A stretch of 64,000 nt of DNA. Origin: Acidovorax radicis N35 (GTDB taxonomy: Bacteria > Pseudomonadota > Gammaproteobacteria > Burkholderiales > Burkholderiaceae_C). Numbering within the stretch: position 1 is the stretch's first letter; every line of letters starts with the position of its first letter. The position numbers were made by a program, and so were the translations under genes. Below are positions 56,683-64,000 of the stretch, piece by piece. A model generated the notes under the pieces. It was not told where the DNA came from. It was given only the letters and a program-made list of their open reading frames with translations, and did no database searches. The stretch is from assembly GCF_000204195.1 (NCBI RefSeq), contig NZ_AFBG01000023.1:186001-250000 (forward strand). Reading direction: 5' to 3'.

Positions 56683-57213
56683 ATGACCCCCAGCTCTCCT
56701 TCCGCCCACACACCCGCTCCTCGGCGCCCCACCGTGGCGTTCATGTTTTCTCATCCGGCCCACTTCATCGCCCTGGGTTTTGGCGCCGGGCTGTCGCGCG
56801 TGGCGCCGGGCACGGTGGGCACGCTGTGGGCGTGGCTGGCCTACCTGGTGCTGCAGCAGTGGCTGTCGGCGGCCGCCATCGGACTGGTGATCGTGGCGAG
56901 CACCCTGGTCGGCTGGTGGGCCTGCACCACCACCGCCCGCAACATGGCAGTGGCCGACCCCGGCAGCATCGTGTGGGACGAGGTGGTGGCCTTCTGGCTG
57001 GTGCTGTGGCTGGCGATGCCGATGGGCTGGTGGGGGCAGCTGGTGGCGTTTGGGCTGTTCCGCTTCTTTGATGCGGCCAAACCCGGCCCGGTGGGATGGG
57101 CCGACAGCCTGTTCAAGGGCTTTGGCTGGCGCGGTGGCTGGGGTATCTTGTGGGACGACTTTGTGGCAGCCTTCTGTACGCTGCTGGCCATTGCAGTGTG
57201 GAGGTTCCTATGA
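56683..57213 (+). CDS. pgpA: Phosphatidylglycerophosphatase A
   Basis: 176 residues. Dephosphorylates phosphatidylglycerophosphate to phosphatidylglycerol at the inner membrane. PgpA blocks are ALGFGAGLSRVAPGTVGTLWAW, DPGSIVWDEVVAFWLVLW, FGLFRFFDAAKPGPVGWAD and GILWDDFVAAF. Four hydrophobic segments. ATG 56683 fits the family; the ATG of pncC overlaps its stop as ATGA. Confidence 0.95.
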   Translation: MTPSSPSAHTPAPRRPTVAFMFSHPAHFIALGFGAGLSRVAPGTVGTLWAWLAYLVLQQWLSAAAIGLVIVASTLVGWWACTTTARNMAVADPGSIVWDEVVAFWLVLWLAMPMGWWGQLVAFGLFRFFDAAKPGPVGWADSLFKGFGWRGGWGILWDDFVAAFCTLLAIAVWRFL

Positions 57214-57737
57214 CAACCGCATCGCTATCGAATGAAGAGCTACTGGCGCTTGATACATCAGCGCTAGATGCCAATTTGACACAGATTTCCCTGCAGCTGC
57301 TGAAACACAGCCACCTGCTGGCCACCGCCGAGAGCTGCTCGGGCGGCATGATCGCAGCGGCCTGCACCGACCTGGCGGGCTCCAGCCAGTGGTTCGAGCG
57401 CGGTTTTGTCACCTACTCCAACACCGCCAAGGTCGAGATGCTGGGCGTGCCCGCCGCCATGATCGAACAGGACGGCGCCGTGAGCGAAGCCGTGGCCCGC
57501 GCCATGGCCGATGGGGCGCTCACCCATTCCCAGGCACAGGTCAGCCTGGCCGTGACCGGCGTGGCCGGCCCCACGGGCGGCAGCGATGCCAAACCCGTGG
57601 GCACGGTGTGGTTTGCCTGGTGCGTGAATGGCGAAACCCACAGCGAGATGCAGCACTTTGCAGGCGACCGCGCCGCCATCCGCACGGCCACGGTGCGCTA
57701 TGCGCTGCAGCGGCTGCTGGGGTTTCTGCTGGCATAG
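57210..57737 (+). CDS. pncC: Nicotinamide-nucleotide amidase (CinA C-terminal domain type)
   Basis: 175 residues. Deamidates NMN to NaMN in NAD salvage. Signature: LATAESCSGGMIAAACTDLAGSSQWFERGFVTYSNTAK with catalytic Ser, AVTGVAGPTGGSDAKPVGTVWFAWC at the C-terminal half. Stand-alone PncC is usually about 165 aa; here about residues 8-25 (ELLALDTSALDANL) are coded by a dispersed repeat and form an N-terminal extension. Translation is coupled to pgpA. Confidence 0.92.
   Translation: MTTASLSNEELLALDTSALDANLTQISLQLLKHSHLLATAESCSGGMIAAACTDLAGSSQWFERGFVTYSNTAKVEMLGVPAAMIEQDGAVSEAVARAMADGALTHSQAQVSLAVTGVAGPTGGSDAKPVGTVWFAWCVNGETHSEMQHFAGDRAAIRTATVRYALQRLLGFLLA
57228..57285. repeat. Dispersed palindromic element, family A (inside pncC)
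   Basis: GAAGAGCTACTGGCGCTTGA, TACATCAGCGCTAGATG, CCAATTTGACA. In frame near the 5' end of pncC. Same layout as the other copies. Confidence 0.65.
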
Positions 57738-57738
57738 T

Positions 57739-57822
57739 GCCCAGCCTGAGGCGCGGCCTGCCTTCCCCTGGGGTGCGACGCCCTCGCTGCGGGGCGGCCC
57801 TTGCTCGGCATCCCTGGCTGGG
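57739..57822. repeat. Diverged family B repeat
   Basis: CCAGCCTGAGGCGCGGCCTG, then CCTTCCCCTGGGGTGCGACG and GGGGCGGCCCTTGC, in the gap between pncC and the hydrolase gene. A degraded copy of the GC-rich repeat. Confidence 0.4.
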
Positions 57823-57882
57823 GCAGCACAACGTATTGCAGAGAAGACCTGATCCAACCTGTTCGTACCAACAACCTCCCTC

Positions 57883-58788
57883 ATGACAACGACACCCCCC
57901 TGGTTTGACGGCTTCACCACCCACCGCATCACCACCTCAGGTGCGGAAATTTTTGTACGCACTGGCGGCACCGTGGGCGCTCCGCCCCTGCTCTTGCTGC
58001 ACGGCTTTCCGCAAACCCATGCGCTGTGGCACCGCGTGGCGCAGCAGCTGGCGCGCGACTACTTCCTGGTCATGCCCGATTTGCGTGGCTATGGCGACTC
58101 GTCGCACGCCCCCGGCCTGCCCGACCACAGCAACTACAGCAAACGCGCCATGGCGCAGGACATGGCCGAGGTGATGACCGCGCTGGGCCACAACAGTTTC
58201 TACCTGTGTGGCCACGACCGGGGCGGCCGCGTGGCGCACCGCCTGGCGCTGGACCACGCGGCGCGTGTGCGCAAGCTGTGCCTCATCGACATTGCCCCCA
58301 CGCTGGATATGTACGCCCGCACCGACATGGACTTTGCGCGCGCCTACTACCACTGGTTCCACCTGATCCAGCCCGCGCCGCTGCCTGAGACCATGATCGG
58401 CGGCAACGCCCGCGCCTACCTGCACGCCAAGTTGGGCGGCTGGGGCAGCGCAGGCCTGGCCCACATCGAGCCCCAGGCTCTGGCCGACTACGAGCGCTGC
58501 TTTTGTACGCCCGAGGCCATCCACACCGCGTGCGAGGACTACCGCGCCAGCGCGGACATCGACCTCGCGCACGACCGCGCAGGCCGCGCCCAGGGCGAGA
58601 AGATCGCGTGCGACACGCTGGTGGTCTGGGGAGAGCACGGCGTGGTCCACCGGTTCTTCGATCCGCTGGCACTGTGGCAAGCGCAATGTGCGGGCGTGGT
58701 GACTGGCCAGGCCGTGCCCGCAGGACATTTCATCCCTGAGCAATTGCCCGAGGCCACGGCCAACGCGCTGAGCGCCTTCATGCGCTGA
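57883..58788 (+). CDS. Haloacetate dehalogenase-like alpha/beta hydrolase
   Basis: 301 residues. The nucleophile elbow CGHDRGGRVAHR has D112 (not Ser) with R113 and R116; D136 (LIDIAPT), H157-W158 (YYHWFHL) and H282 (PAGHFIPEQ) complete the set. These match the fluoroacetate dehalogenase active site: Asp nucleophile, two Arg for the carboxylate, His/Trp for the halide and a His base. Spacing matches the Rhodopseudomonas enzyme shifted by two. It should hydrolyse the C-halogen bond of haloacetates; relatives also include epoxide hydrolases, which would lack the Arg pair. No regulator or transporter adjoins it. Confidence 0.85.
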   Translation: MTTTPPWFDGFTTHRITTSGAEIFVRTGGTVGAPPLLLLHGFPQTHALWHRVAQQLARDYFLVMPDLRGYGDSSHAPGLPDHSNYSKRAMAQDMAEVMTALGHNSFYLCGHDRGGRVAHRLALDHAARVRKLCLIDIAPTLDMYARTDMDFARAYYHWFHLIQPAPLPETMIGGNARAYLHAKLGGWGSAGLAHIEPQALADYERCFCTPEAIHTACEDYRASADIDLAHDRAGRAQGEKIACDTLVVWGEHGVVHRFFDPLALWQAQCAGVVTGQAVPAGHFIPEQLPEATANALSAFMR

Positions 58789-58900
58789 CGACCGGTTCCA
58801 CACCGGCCCTGCAGGGCAATCGCAAGGGCCGGCCGTGCATTTGTTCACGCGGGCCACAACCAGCGCCCCTGAGAGGCAGGCACAGGTGCCCCTGCGTTCC

Positions 58901-58956
58901 TAGAATCCGCCGCTTCGCACGCTGCGAAACCCATCGCGAACACAGCTTGTTCGCGA
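58901..58956 (+). promoter_or_regulatory. Promoter-like box and palindromes before the patatin gene
   Basis: TAGAAT at 58901-58906 looks like a -10. TTCGCA-CGC-TGCGAA (58914-58928) and TCGCGAACA-CAGCT-TGTTCGCGA (58934-58956, 9-bp perfect arms) follow. The latter lies 50 bp before the ATG and could be a hairpin in the leader or an operator. Confidence 0.45.
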
Positions 58957-59005
58957 GCCCCCGCGTTCTGCAGCGCCCTCACCGTGCCTTGCCGATTGCG
59001 TGACC

Positions 59006-60892
59006 ATGCCCCCATTTACCGCGACCCAGAATCAACTGCTCACCGAGCACCTGCGCAGCTTTCTGCCAGGCATCGAACCCGAGGCACTGGAATTGCTGCG
59101 CGCCCAGCTGGAGTGGGTGGAGATGCCCGGTGGCAGCACGCTGATGGCCCAGGGCGAGCCCGGCGAGTCGATGTACCTCACGGTGAGCGGCCGACTGCGT
59201 GCCTATGTGCGCAGCGATGACGGCAGCAGCGGGCCACAGCGCCGTGTGGCCGACATGGGCCGGGGCCAGGTGATTGGCGAGATCAGCCTGTTCACCGATG
59301 CGCCCCGCGCGGCCACCGTGGTCGCCGTGCGCGACTCGGTGCTGGTGCGCCTGACCAAGGACGTGTTCAAGACCCTGCTGGCCAGCAGCGCCCAGGTGTC
59401 GATTGCGCTCACGCGCCAGATCATTCAGCGCCTGCAGTCGGGCACCGCAGCCAGCACGGCCGCACAAGAGCGCCCCGTGGCCATGGGCCTGCTGCCCATC
59501 AGCGCGGGCGTGGACCTGCAGGGCTTTGGCCAAAGCCTGGCGCGCCAGCTCGGCACCATCGGCCGGGTGCGGGTGGTGGACTCCGCCACCGTGGACGCCG
59601 AGCTGCATGCCCCCGGCATTGCGCAGCGCGAAGGCGCCGACGCCACGGCCAACCGCCGCATTGCCATGCTGCTCGACGAGATCGAGGCCCGCAACGATTT
59701 CGTGCTGCTGCTGGCCGACCCCGAGCCCACCCCCTGGACACGCCGCGTGAGCCGCCACTGCGACGAGTTGCTGCTGCTGGCCGACGCGCAGGCCGAGCCC
59801 GCCATCCACCCGATCGAAGAAAACTGCCTGCTGCGCCGCGCGCCCCTGGCCGAGGCCGCCGAGATCCTGGTGCTGCTGCACCCCGAAGGCACCCAGTGCC
59901 CACGCGGCACCCAGCAATGGCTGGACCGCCGCCCCGTGGCCGACCATGTGCATGTGCGCCCCGCCCTCGACCGCGACATGGCGCGCCTGGCCCGCATCCA
60001 GAGCCGCACCGCCGTGGGCCTGGTGCTGGCTGGCGGCGGCGCACGCGGTTTTGCACACCTGGGCATCTACCGCGCATTGCAGGAAGAAGGCGTGGAGATC
60101 GACTGCGTGGGCGGCACCAGCATTGGATCGGTGATGGCCGCGTATGTGGCGTCCGACCAGCCGCTGGCGACGGTGATGGCCAACGCCCGCGAGGCATTTC
60201 GCACCAACCCCACGGGCGACTTCAACCTGCTGCCGTTGATGTCGCTCATCAAGGGGCGGCGCCTGCGCCACATCCTGCACGAGGCCGTGGGCCGGCTGGT
60301 GGGCTTCCCGGCACAGGTGGAAGACCTGTGGAAGAACTACTACTGCGTGGCCACCAACTACTCGCGCGCCAGCGAACAGGTGGTGCGCCGTGGCAGCCTG
60401 GTGAAGTCGCTGCTGGCCAGCATCTCCATCCCCGGCGCACTGCCGCCCGTGGTGCACGAGGGCGACCTGCTGTGCGACGGCGGCACGTTCAACAACTTTC
60501 CGGTGGACGTGATGCGCAGCATGCGCGGCGTCGGCACGGTGATCGGCGTGGACCTGAACTTCCGCAAACCGCGCCGGATCGAGCTGGACGACATGCCCAC
60601 CAGCTGGGCCCTGCTGCGCGACAAGCTGCGCCCGCGCGCCCAGCGCCGCTACAAGCTGCCCTCGCTGGCCAGCTACCTCATGCAGGTCACCATCCTGTAC
60701 AGCATGTCGCGCCAGCGCCAGTCGCAACAGCTCACCGACCTGTACTTCAACCCGCCCATGGACCGCGTCGGCATGCTGCAGTGGAACCGCTTCGAGCAGA
60801 TCGTGCAGCAGGGGTATGCACATGGCATTCAGGTGCTGGACGGGCTAGATGCTACAAGGCGCCGGCGCATCGGCGGGCTGCGCACCCGCTGA
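59006..60892 (+). CDS. cNMP-binding patatin-like phospholipase (NTE/RssA family)
   Basis: 628 residues. A cNMP-binding domain (about residues 20-140: LEWVEMPGGSTLMAQGEPGESMYLTVSGRL, GQVIGEISLFTDAPRAATVVA) is followed by a linker domain with a TPW..RRVSRHCDELLLLAD segment. A patatin domain (about 330-600) has the oxyanion loop GGGARGFAHLG, GTSIG with nucleophile S372, and DGG with D491. The order matches bacterial neuropathy-target-esterase-like proteins that hydrolyse lysophospholipids, with activity perhaps gated by nucleotide binding. A GTG two codons earlier is an alternative start. Confidence 0.93.
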   Translation: MPPFTATQNQLLTEHLRSFLPGIEPEALELLRAQLEWVEMPGGSTLMAQGEPGESMYLTVSGRLRAYVRSDDGSSGPQRRVADMGRGQVIGEISLFTDAPRAATVVAVRDSVLVRLTKDVFKTLLASSAQVSIALTRQIIQRLQSGTAASTAAQERPVAMGLLPISAGVDLQGFGQSLARQLGTIGRVRVVDSATVDAELHAPGIAQREGADATANRRIAMLLDEIEARNDFVLLLADPEPTPWTRRVSRHCDELLLLADAQAEPAIHPIEENCLLRRAPLAEAAEILVLLHPEGTQCPRGTQQWLDRRPVADHVHVRPALDRDMARLARIQSRTAVGLVLAGGGARGFAHLGIYRALQEEGVEIDCVGGTSIGSVMAAYVASDQPLATVMANAREAFRTNPTGDFNLLPLMSLIKGRRLRHILHEAVGRLVGFPAQVEDLWKNYYCVATNYSRASEQVVRRGSLVKSLLASISIPGALPPVVHEGDLLCDGGTFNNFPVDVMRSMRGVGTVIGVDLNFRKPRRIELDDMPTSWALLRDKLRPRAQRRYKLPSLASYLMQVTILYSMSRQRQSQQLTDLYFNPPMDRVGMLQWNRFEQIVQQGYAHGIQVLDGLDATRRRRIGGLRTR

Positions 60893-60977
60893 GAACGCAC
60901 CGCACGGGACGGTCGCCCAAGCGGCATGCAACGGGCAGGCACCGGTGTAGCATGGGCGCCCTTGAGGAGGAGACCCC

Positions 60978-61466
60978 ATGCACCCCAACGCCCAGACCCT
61001 GCAGCGCTTTTACACCGCGTTTGCGCAGCTTGACCATGCCACCATGGCCGCCTGCTACGCGCCCGACGCCACCTTTGACGACGAGGCTTTTTCCCTGAAG
61101 GGCCGCGAGCAGGTGGGCGGCATGTGGCGCATGCTGTGCACCGCCACCCAAAAGCCCGGCGCCGCCGAGCACTGGAAGCTCACGTTCAGCGGCATTGAAG
61201 CCGACGCCAAGGGCGGCAAGGCGCACTGGGAGGCGCACTACCTCTTCAGCGCCACGGGGCGCAAGGTGCACAACATCATCGACGGCACCTTCACCTTCAC
61301 GCCCGACGGGCTGATCGCCACACACCGCGACCGCTTCAACTTCTGGAGCTGGTCGCGCCAGGCGCTGGGCCTGCCGGGCGTGCTGCTGGGCTGGTCGCCA
61401 TCGCTCCGGCGCAAGGTGCGCAGTACTGCGGCGGGGAATTTGAAGAAATTTTTGGCGCAGGGGTGA
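60978..61466 (+). CDS. NTF2-like (SnoaL) domain protein
   Basis: 162 residues, one NTF2-like alpha+beta fold: TLQRFYTAFAQLDHATMAACYAPDATFDDEAFSLKG, HWEAHYLFSATGRKVHNIIDGTFTFTPDGLIATHRDRFNFW. Family members include ketosteroid isomerases and SnoaL cyclases; most small ones have no known substrate. GAGGAG lies 8 bp upstream of ATG 60978. A damaged partial duplicate of this gene lies at 62441-62557. Confidence 0.88.
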   Translation: MHPNAQTLQRFYTAFAQLDHATMAACYAPDATFDDEAFSLKGREQVGGMWRMLCTATQKPGAAEHWKLTFSGIEADAKGGKAHWEAHYLFSATGRKVHNIIDGTFTFTPDGLIATHRDRFNFWSWSRQALGLPGVLLGWSPSLRRKVRSTAAGNLKKFLAQG

Positions 61467-61555
61467 TGGGGTGGTTTTGCGGTGACGCAGATCGCTCAGC
61501 GCATTGGGAACTGCGGCTCTCGGCCAAGAGCGGACATTCGCCAGAGGAACAAAGC

Positions 61556-62176
61556 ATGCGAATCGAGTGCGTATTCTTCGACTATGACGGCGTGCTGACC
61601 ACAGACCGCACAGGGTCGATCACCACCTGCGGATTTATCAGCCGACAGACCGGAATTGCTTTGGAGCGTGTCTCGGCGGCACTGGCGAAGCACAACAAGG
61701 ATCTGACGCTGGGCCTCACGTCATATACCGACGTATGGCCGCAAGTCTGCGAAGACCTCAACGTGGATCTGCCATTGCGTTTGCTGGAAGAAGCGTTTGA
61801 CAGTACGCCAGTCAACGTTTCAATGTTTGATTTGGCGGCGCAATTGCGGCGCGAGTGCCGCGTAGGAATCATCACAGACAACAAGGCAGATCGAATGCGT
61901 CGTCTAACCTTTGTTCAAGGGCTCGATGCGCATTTTGATCCCATCATAGTTTCGGCAGACGTCGGTAAGTCGAAGTCAACTCCCGCATTGTTCGAGCATG
62001 CCCTTGCCCGGGTAGGCCTTGTCGCCGCGCATGCGGTCTTCATCGACAACGATCCACGCAATGTGGAAGTGGCAGCTTTGACTGGCATAAATGCCATCCA
62101 TTTCGACGACGCTGTCAACGACGTAAGCGGTCTGGCGGAAAGACTGTACCGGGACTTCGGTCTACTTCAAGGGTGA
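61556..62176 (+). CDS. HAD-superfamily hydrolase
   Basis: 206 residues. Motif I FFDYDGVLTTDRTG (both Asp present), motif II VGIITDNKADR, motif III around VGKSKSTPALFEHAL, and motif IV VFIDNDPRNVEVAALTG. This is a phosphatase of the beta-phosphoglucomutase-like group; the substrate is unknown. ATG 61556 has AGAGGAA upstream. Its codons are clearly richer in A/T than those around it, a sign of recent acquisition. Confidence 0.87.
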   Translation: MRIECVFFDYDGVLTTDRTGSITTCGFISRQTGIALERVSAALAKHNKDLTLGLTSYTDVWPQVCEDLNVDLPLRLLEEAFDSTPVNVSMFDLAAQLRRECRVGIITDNKADRMRRLTFVQGLDAHFDPIIVSADVGKSKSTPALFEHALARVGLVAAHAVFIDNDPRNVEVAALTGINAIHFDDAVNDVSGLAERLYRDFGLLQG

Positions 62177-62311
62177 CGGCACCCGCCGCCGAAATCCTTG
62201 ATATCCGCTTTGGGCCCAAAGCGCCCTATCACCGTGCTCGATCAGCGACAGGCAGCCACCCACCTTGAACCCCGCCCTCGCATCTGCAATGGGGAGCGGT
62301 GGAAAATCAAG

Positions 62312-62362
62312 CCAAATTGGCCTCTAGCGCTTATCCAATAAGCGCCAGCAGCTATCAAATCA
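62312..62362. repeat. Dispersed palindromic element, family A (after the HAD gene)
   Basis: AAATTGGCCTCTAGCGCTTA then TCCAATAAGCGCCAGCAGCT and ATCAAATC. GCGCTTAT-CCA-ATAAGCGC is a perfect stem. Orientation as in the thiL copy. Confidence 0.75.
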
Positions 62363-62371
62363 GCAGTTCCC

Positions 62372-62443
62372 CTACCCCAAACCCGTAGCACCCTTGTACT
62401 TCTTGCCACTGCCGCAATGGCACGGAGCATTGCGGCTGGACAT
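62372..62443 (-). pseudogene. SEC-C motif remnant
   Basis: Minus-strand frame MSSRNAPCHCGSGKKYKGATGLG, stop at 62372. The zinc-binding SEC-C motif normally reads CxCGSGKKYKxCC/H; here the second Cys pair is lost. Deleting one G after the last AAG restores KCYG, so a frameshift is likely. It is a fragment of a larger SEC-C protein gene that is otherwise gone. Confidence 0.6.
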
Positions 62444-62557
62444 GTGGCGATGCTGTGCACGGCGACAAAAAGGCCGGCAGCCAAGCGCTGGGCGTGCCGG
62501 GCGTGCTGCGGGGCTGGTCGCCCCCGCTAAAGCGCCAGCTAGGCAGTACGGCAACCT
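62441..62557 (+). pseudogene. Degraded partial copy of the NTF2-like gene
   Basis: 62441-62484 matches 61119-61171 of the NTF2-like gene (ACATGTGGCG, ATGCTGTGCAC, AAAAGGCCGGCA) with single-base gaps. It then jumps about 185 bp to match 61357-61440 (GCGCTGGGCGTGCCGGGCGT, GGCTGGTCGCCCCCGCT, GGCAGTACGGCAACC). Two frameshifts and the internal deletion make it nonfunctional. The parent lies 1.1 kb away on the same strand. Confidence 0.75.
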
Positions 62558-62563
62558 AACCGC

Positions 62564-64000
62564 TCAACCGCCCGCCCCACCTTTCGCACTGGCCGGAGCG
62601 ACATCGCTTCCCATCCGATCAATCAGCACCGCGCTGGCTTCGTTAAGCCCCAGCACCTGCACCGTGCAGCCATGGTGGCGCAGGCGCTGCACCACCTTGT
62701 CGAGCGCGGCCACGGCGGTGATGTCCCAGAAGTGGGCGTGCGTCACATCGATGACCACCGCGCGGCCCTCGGCGCCCAGCACGTCAAACGCTTCGATGAA
62801 CGCGTCGGCCGAGGCAAAAAACACCTGGCCGGACACGCGCCAGGTGCGCTGGCCCAAGGCCGTGGCACCAGCGCCATCTGCGTGATCGGCGCCATCCGCA
62901 TCGTCGTGCACGCGCACCTCCAGCATGCGCGAGACCTTGAACGCAAAGAACACCCCGCTGAGCACCACGCCCACGGCCACGCCAGCCGCCAGGTTGTGCG
63001 TGGCGATGGTGACGGCCACGGTGGCCAGCATGGCGGCGCTGGACAGGCGGGGGTGGCGCACCAGGGCGCCCAGCGATTTCCAGTCGAACGTCTCGGCCGA
63101 CACCATGACCATGATGGCCACCAGCGCGATCACCGGCACCCGCGACACCCAGTCTTTTAGCGCCACCATGAGGATCAGCAAAAACACCCCGGCAAACAAC
63201 GTGGACAGGCGCCCGCGCCCGCCGTACTTCACATTGCCTACGGCCTGGCCGATCATTCCGCAGCCCGCAATGCCGCCGAACAGGCTGGCCGCGATGTTGG
63301 CCACGCCCAGCCCCGCACATTCGCGGTTCTTGTCGCTGGGCGTGTCGGTCAGCTCATCGACCACGGCGGCGGTGAGCACCGATTCGAGCAGGCCCACCAT
63401 GGCAATCGCCAGCGCGGGCATCAGGATGATGCGCAAGGTGTCGAGCGACGCGGGCACCTGCGGCAGCGCAAACACGGGCAACGCATCGGGCAGCTTGCCC
63501 AGATCGCCCACCGTGGGCAGGTGCAGCCCCAGCGCCGATGCCAGCACCGTGAGCACCACCACGCAGATCAGCGGTGACGGAATGGCGGTGAGCGCAGGCC
63601 ATGCCAGCCGCTGGCCCAGCCACGGCAGGCCGTAGATGAGCGCCAGCCCCAACGCCAGCGCCCCCCAGGTGGCCGTGCTGGCGCCGTGCAGGTGCGGCAG
63701 TTGCGCGGCAAAGATCAGGATGGCCAGCGCATTGACGAAGCCCGTGCGCACGGAGCTGGACACGAAGCGCATCAACACACCGAGCTTCATCAGCCCAAAT
63801 GCCACCTGCACGGCCCCGGCCAGAAGACCCGCCGCCAGCAGGTAGCCCAGCCCGTGCGATTGCACCAGCGGCGCAGCCACCAGCGCCACCGAGCCCGCCG
63901 CCGCAGACACCATCGCAGGCCGCCCGCCGGTGAAGGCGATGACCAGGCTGATGACGAACGAGGCGAAGAGCCCCACGGACGGATCGACACCCGCGACGAA
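62564..64000 (-). CDS. SulP-family anion transporter with STAS domain, 5' end cut by window
   Basis: The frame is open to the window edge, with FVAGVDPSVGLFASF first, so the N-terminal helices are missing. About 478 codons are visible. Many membrane segments; the conserved SulP blocks GRPAMVSAAAGSVALV and DKNRECAGLGVANIAASLFGGIAGCGMIGQ are clear. The C-terminal STAS domain (WRVSGQVFFASADAFIEAFD, AVVIDVTHAHFWDITAVAALDKVV) follows. It carries sulfate, bicarbonate or a similar anion. Stand-alone in view. Confidence 0.93.
   Translation of the reverse strand, partial: FVAGVDPSVGLFASFVISLVIAFTGGRPAMVSAAAGSVALVAAPLVQSHGLGYLLAAGLLAGAVQVAFGLMKLGVLMRFVSSSVRTGFVNALAILIFAAQLPHLHGASTATWGALALGLALIYGLPWLGQRLAWPALTAIPSPLICVVVLTVLASALGLHLPTVGDLGKLPDALPVFALPQVPASLDTLRIILMPALAIAMVGLLESVLTAAVVDELTDTPSDKNRECAGLGVANIAASLFGGIAGCGMIGQAVGNVKYGGRGRLSTLFAGVFLLILMVALKDWVSRVPVIALVAIMVMVSAETFDWKSLGALVRHPRLSSAAMLATVAVTIATHNLAAGVAVGVVLSGVFFAFKVSRMLEVRVHDDADGADHADGAGATALGQRTWRVSGQVFFASADAFIEAFDVLGAEGRAVVIDVTHAHFWDITAVAALDKVVQRLRHHGCTVQVLGLNEASAVLIDRMGSDVAPASAKGGAGG

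Noticed and set aside
58979..60823. 614-codon minus-strand frame opposite the patatin gene
   Set aside because: Fully antisense to a gene with intact catalytic motifs; low-complexity translation.

Overview
The window is high-GC chromosomal DNA from a betaproteobacterium, most likely a Comamonadaceae member close to Acidovorax. The evidence is the GC-rich codon use, the recG-oxyR pair, a trpE / chorismate mutase / trpG / trpD / trpC / ung cluster, rpe and gph on the same strand, and two dispersed short repeat families of a kind I associate with Acidovorax-like genomes. That assignment rests on recognition, not on a database search. I see no rRNA, tRNA, CRISPR array, prophage or complete insertion sequence.

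Layout. 1-3135: end of a DeoR/GlpR repressor, glycerol kinase and proC. 3236-9500: a secreted protein, an AraC regulator, a DUF1801 protein, ubiA, a SGNH esterase, dps and an M20 peptidase lipoprotein. 9678-16428: oxyR and recG on the minus strand, then HD-GYP, PfkB and queA on the plus strand. 16447-18748: a membrane-anchored protein, a YozG-like regulator with its DUF2975 partner, and a divergent lipoprotein. 18762-26028: a long minus-strand trp operon (trpE, chorismate mutase, trpG, dinB-like, lysE-like, trpD, a small membrane protein, trpC, ung). It is preceded by a 27-codon leader peptide carrying a Trp-Pro-Trp motif. 26164-36943: chalcone-isomerase-like protein, chemotaxis receptor, gph, an SPFH/periplasmic pair, a divergent two-component system, and rpe. 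37032-46364: apaG, a SpecificRecomb-family membrane protein, an antiporter, a YbdK ligase, a tautomerase with a divergent LysR, thiL, DUF2892 and an ECF sigma factor. 46399-49587: a TRAP substrate-binding protein divergent from a pectate lyase, with the same 12-bp motif in front of each. 49763-54514: a ferric-reductase-like flavoprotein, a Tat-exported nitroreductase-like protein, a SDR protein and a divergent LysR. 54515-54782: a MITE-like element. 54854-64000: DUF4139, pgpA, pncC, a haloacetate-dehalogenase-like hydrolase, a cNMP-patatin protein, an NTF2-like protein, a HAD phosphatase, a small gene graveyard and a SulP transporter cut by the window edge.

How the parts work together. The trp cluster holds both enzymes that draw on chorismate (anthranilate synthase and chorismate mutase), linked by ATGA stop/start overlaps, so the branch point is probably made as one translationally coupled set under leader-peptide control. 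The pectate lyase and TRAP binding protein look like a co-regulated module for plant cell-wall uronates. The HK/RR pair beside the SPFH and SH3-like periplasmic proteins could be an envelope-sensing unit.

The most unusual features are a short palindromic repeat found inside four reading frames (ubiA, gph, thiL, pncC) as well as between genes, the Trp-Pro-Trp leader, the shared operator motif, the MITE-like element, and a degraded partial copy of the NTF2-like gene lying against a frameshifted SEC-C remnant.
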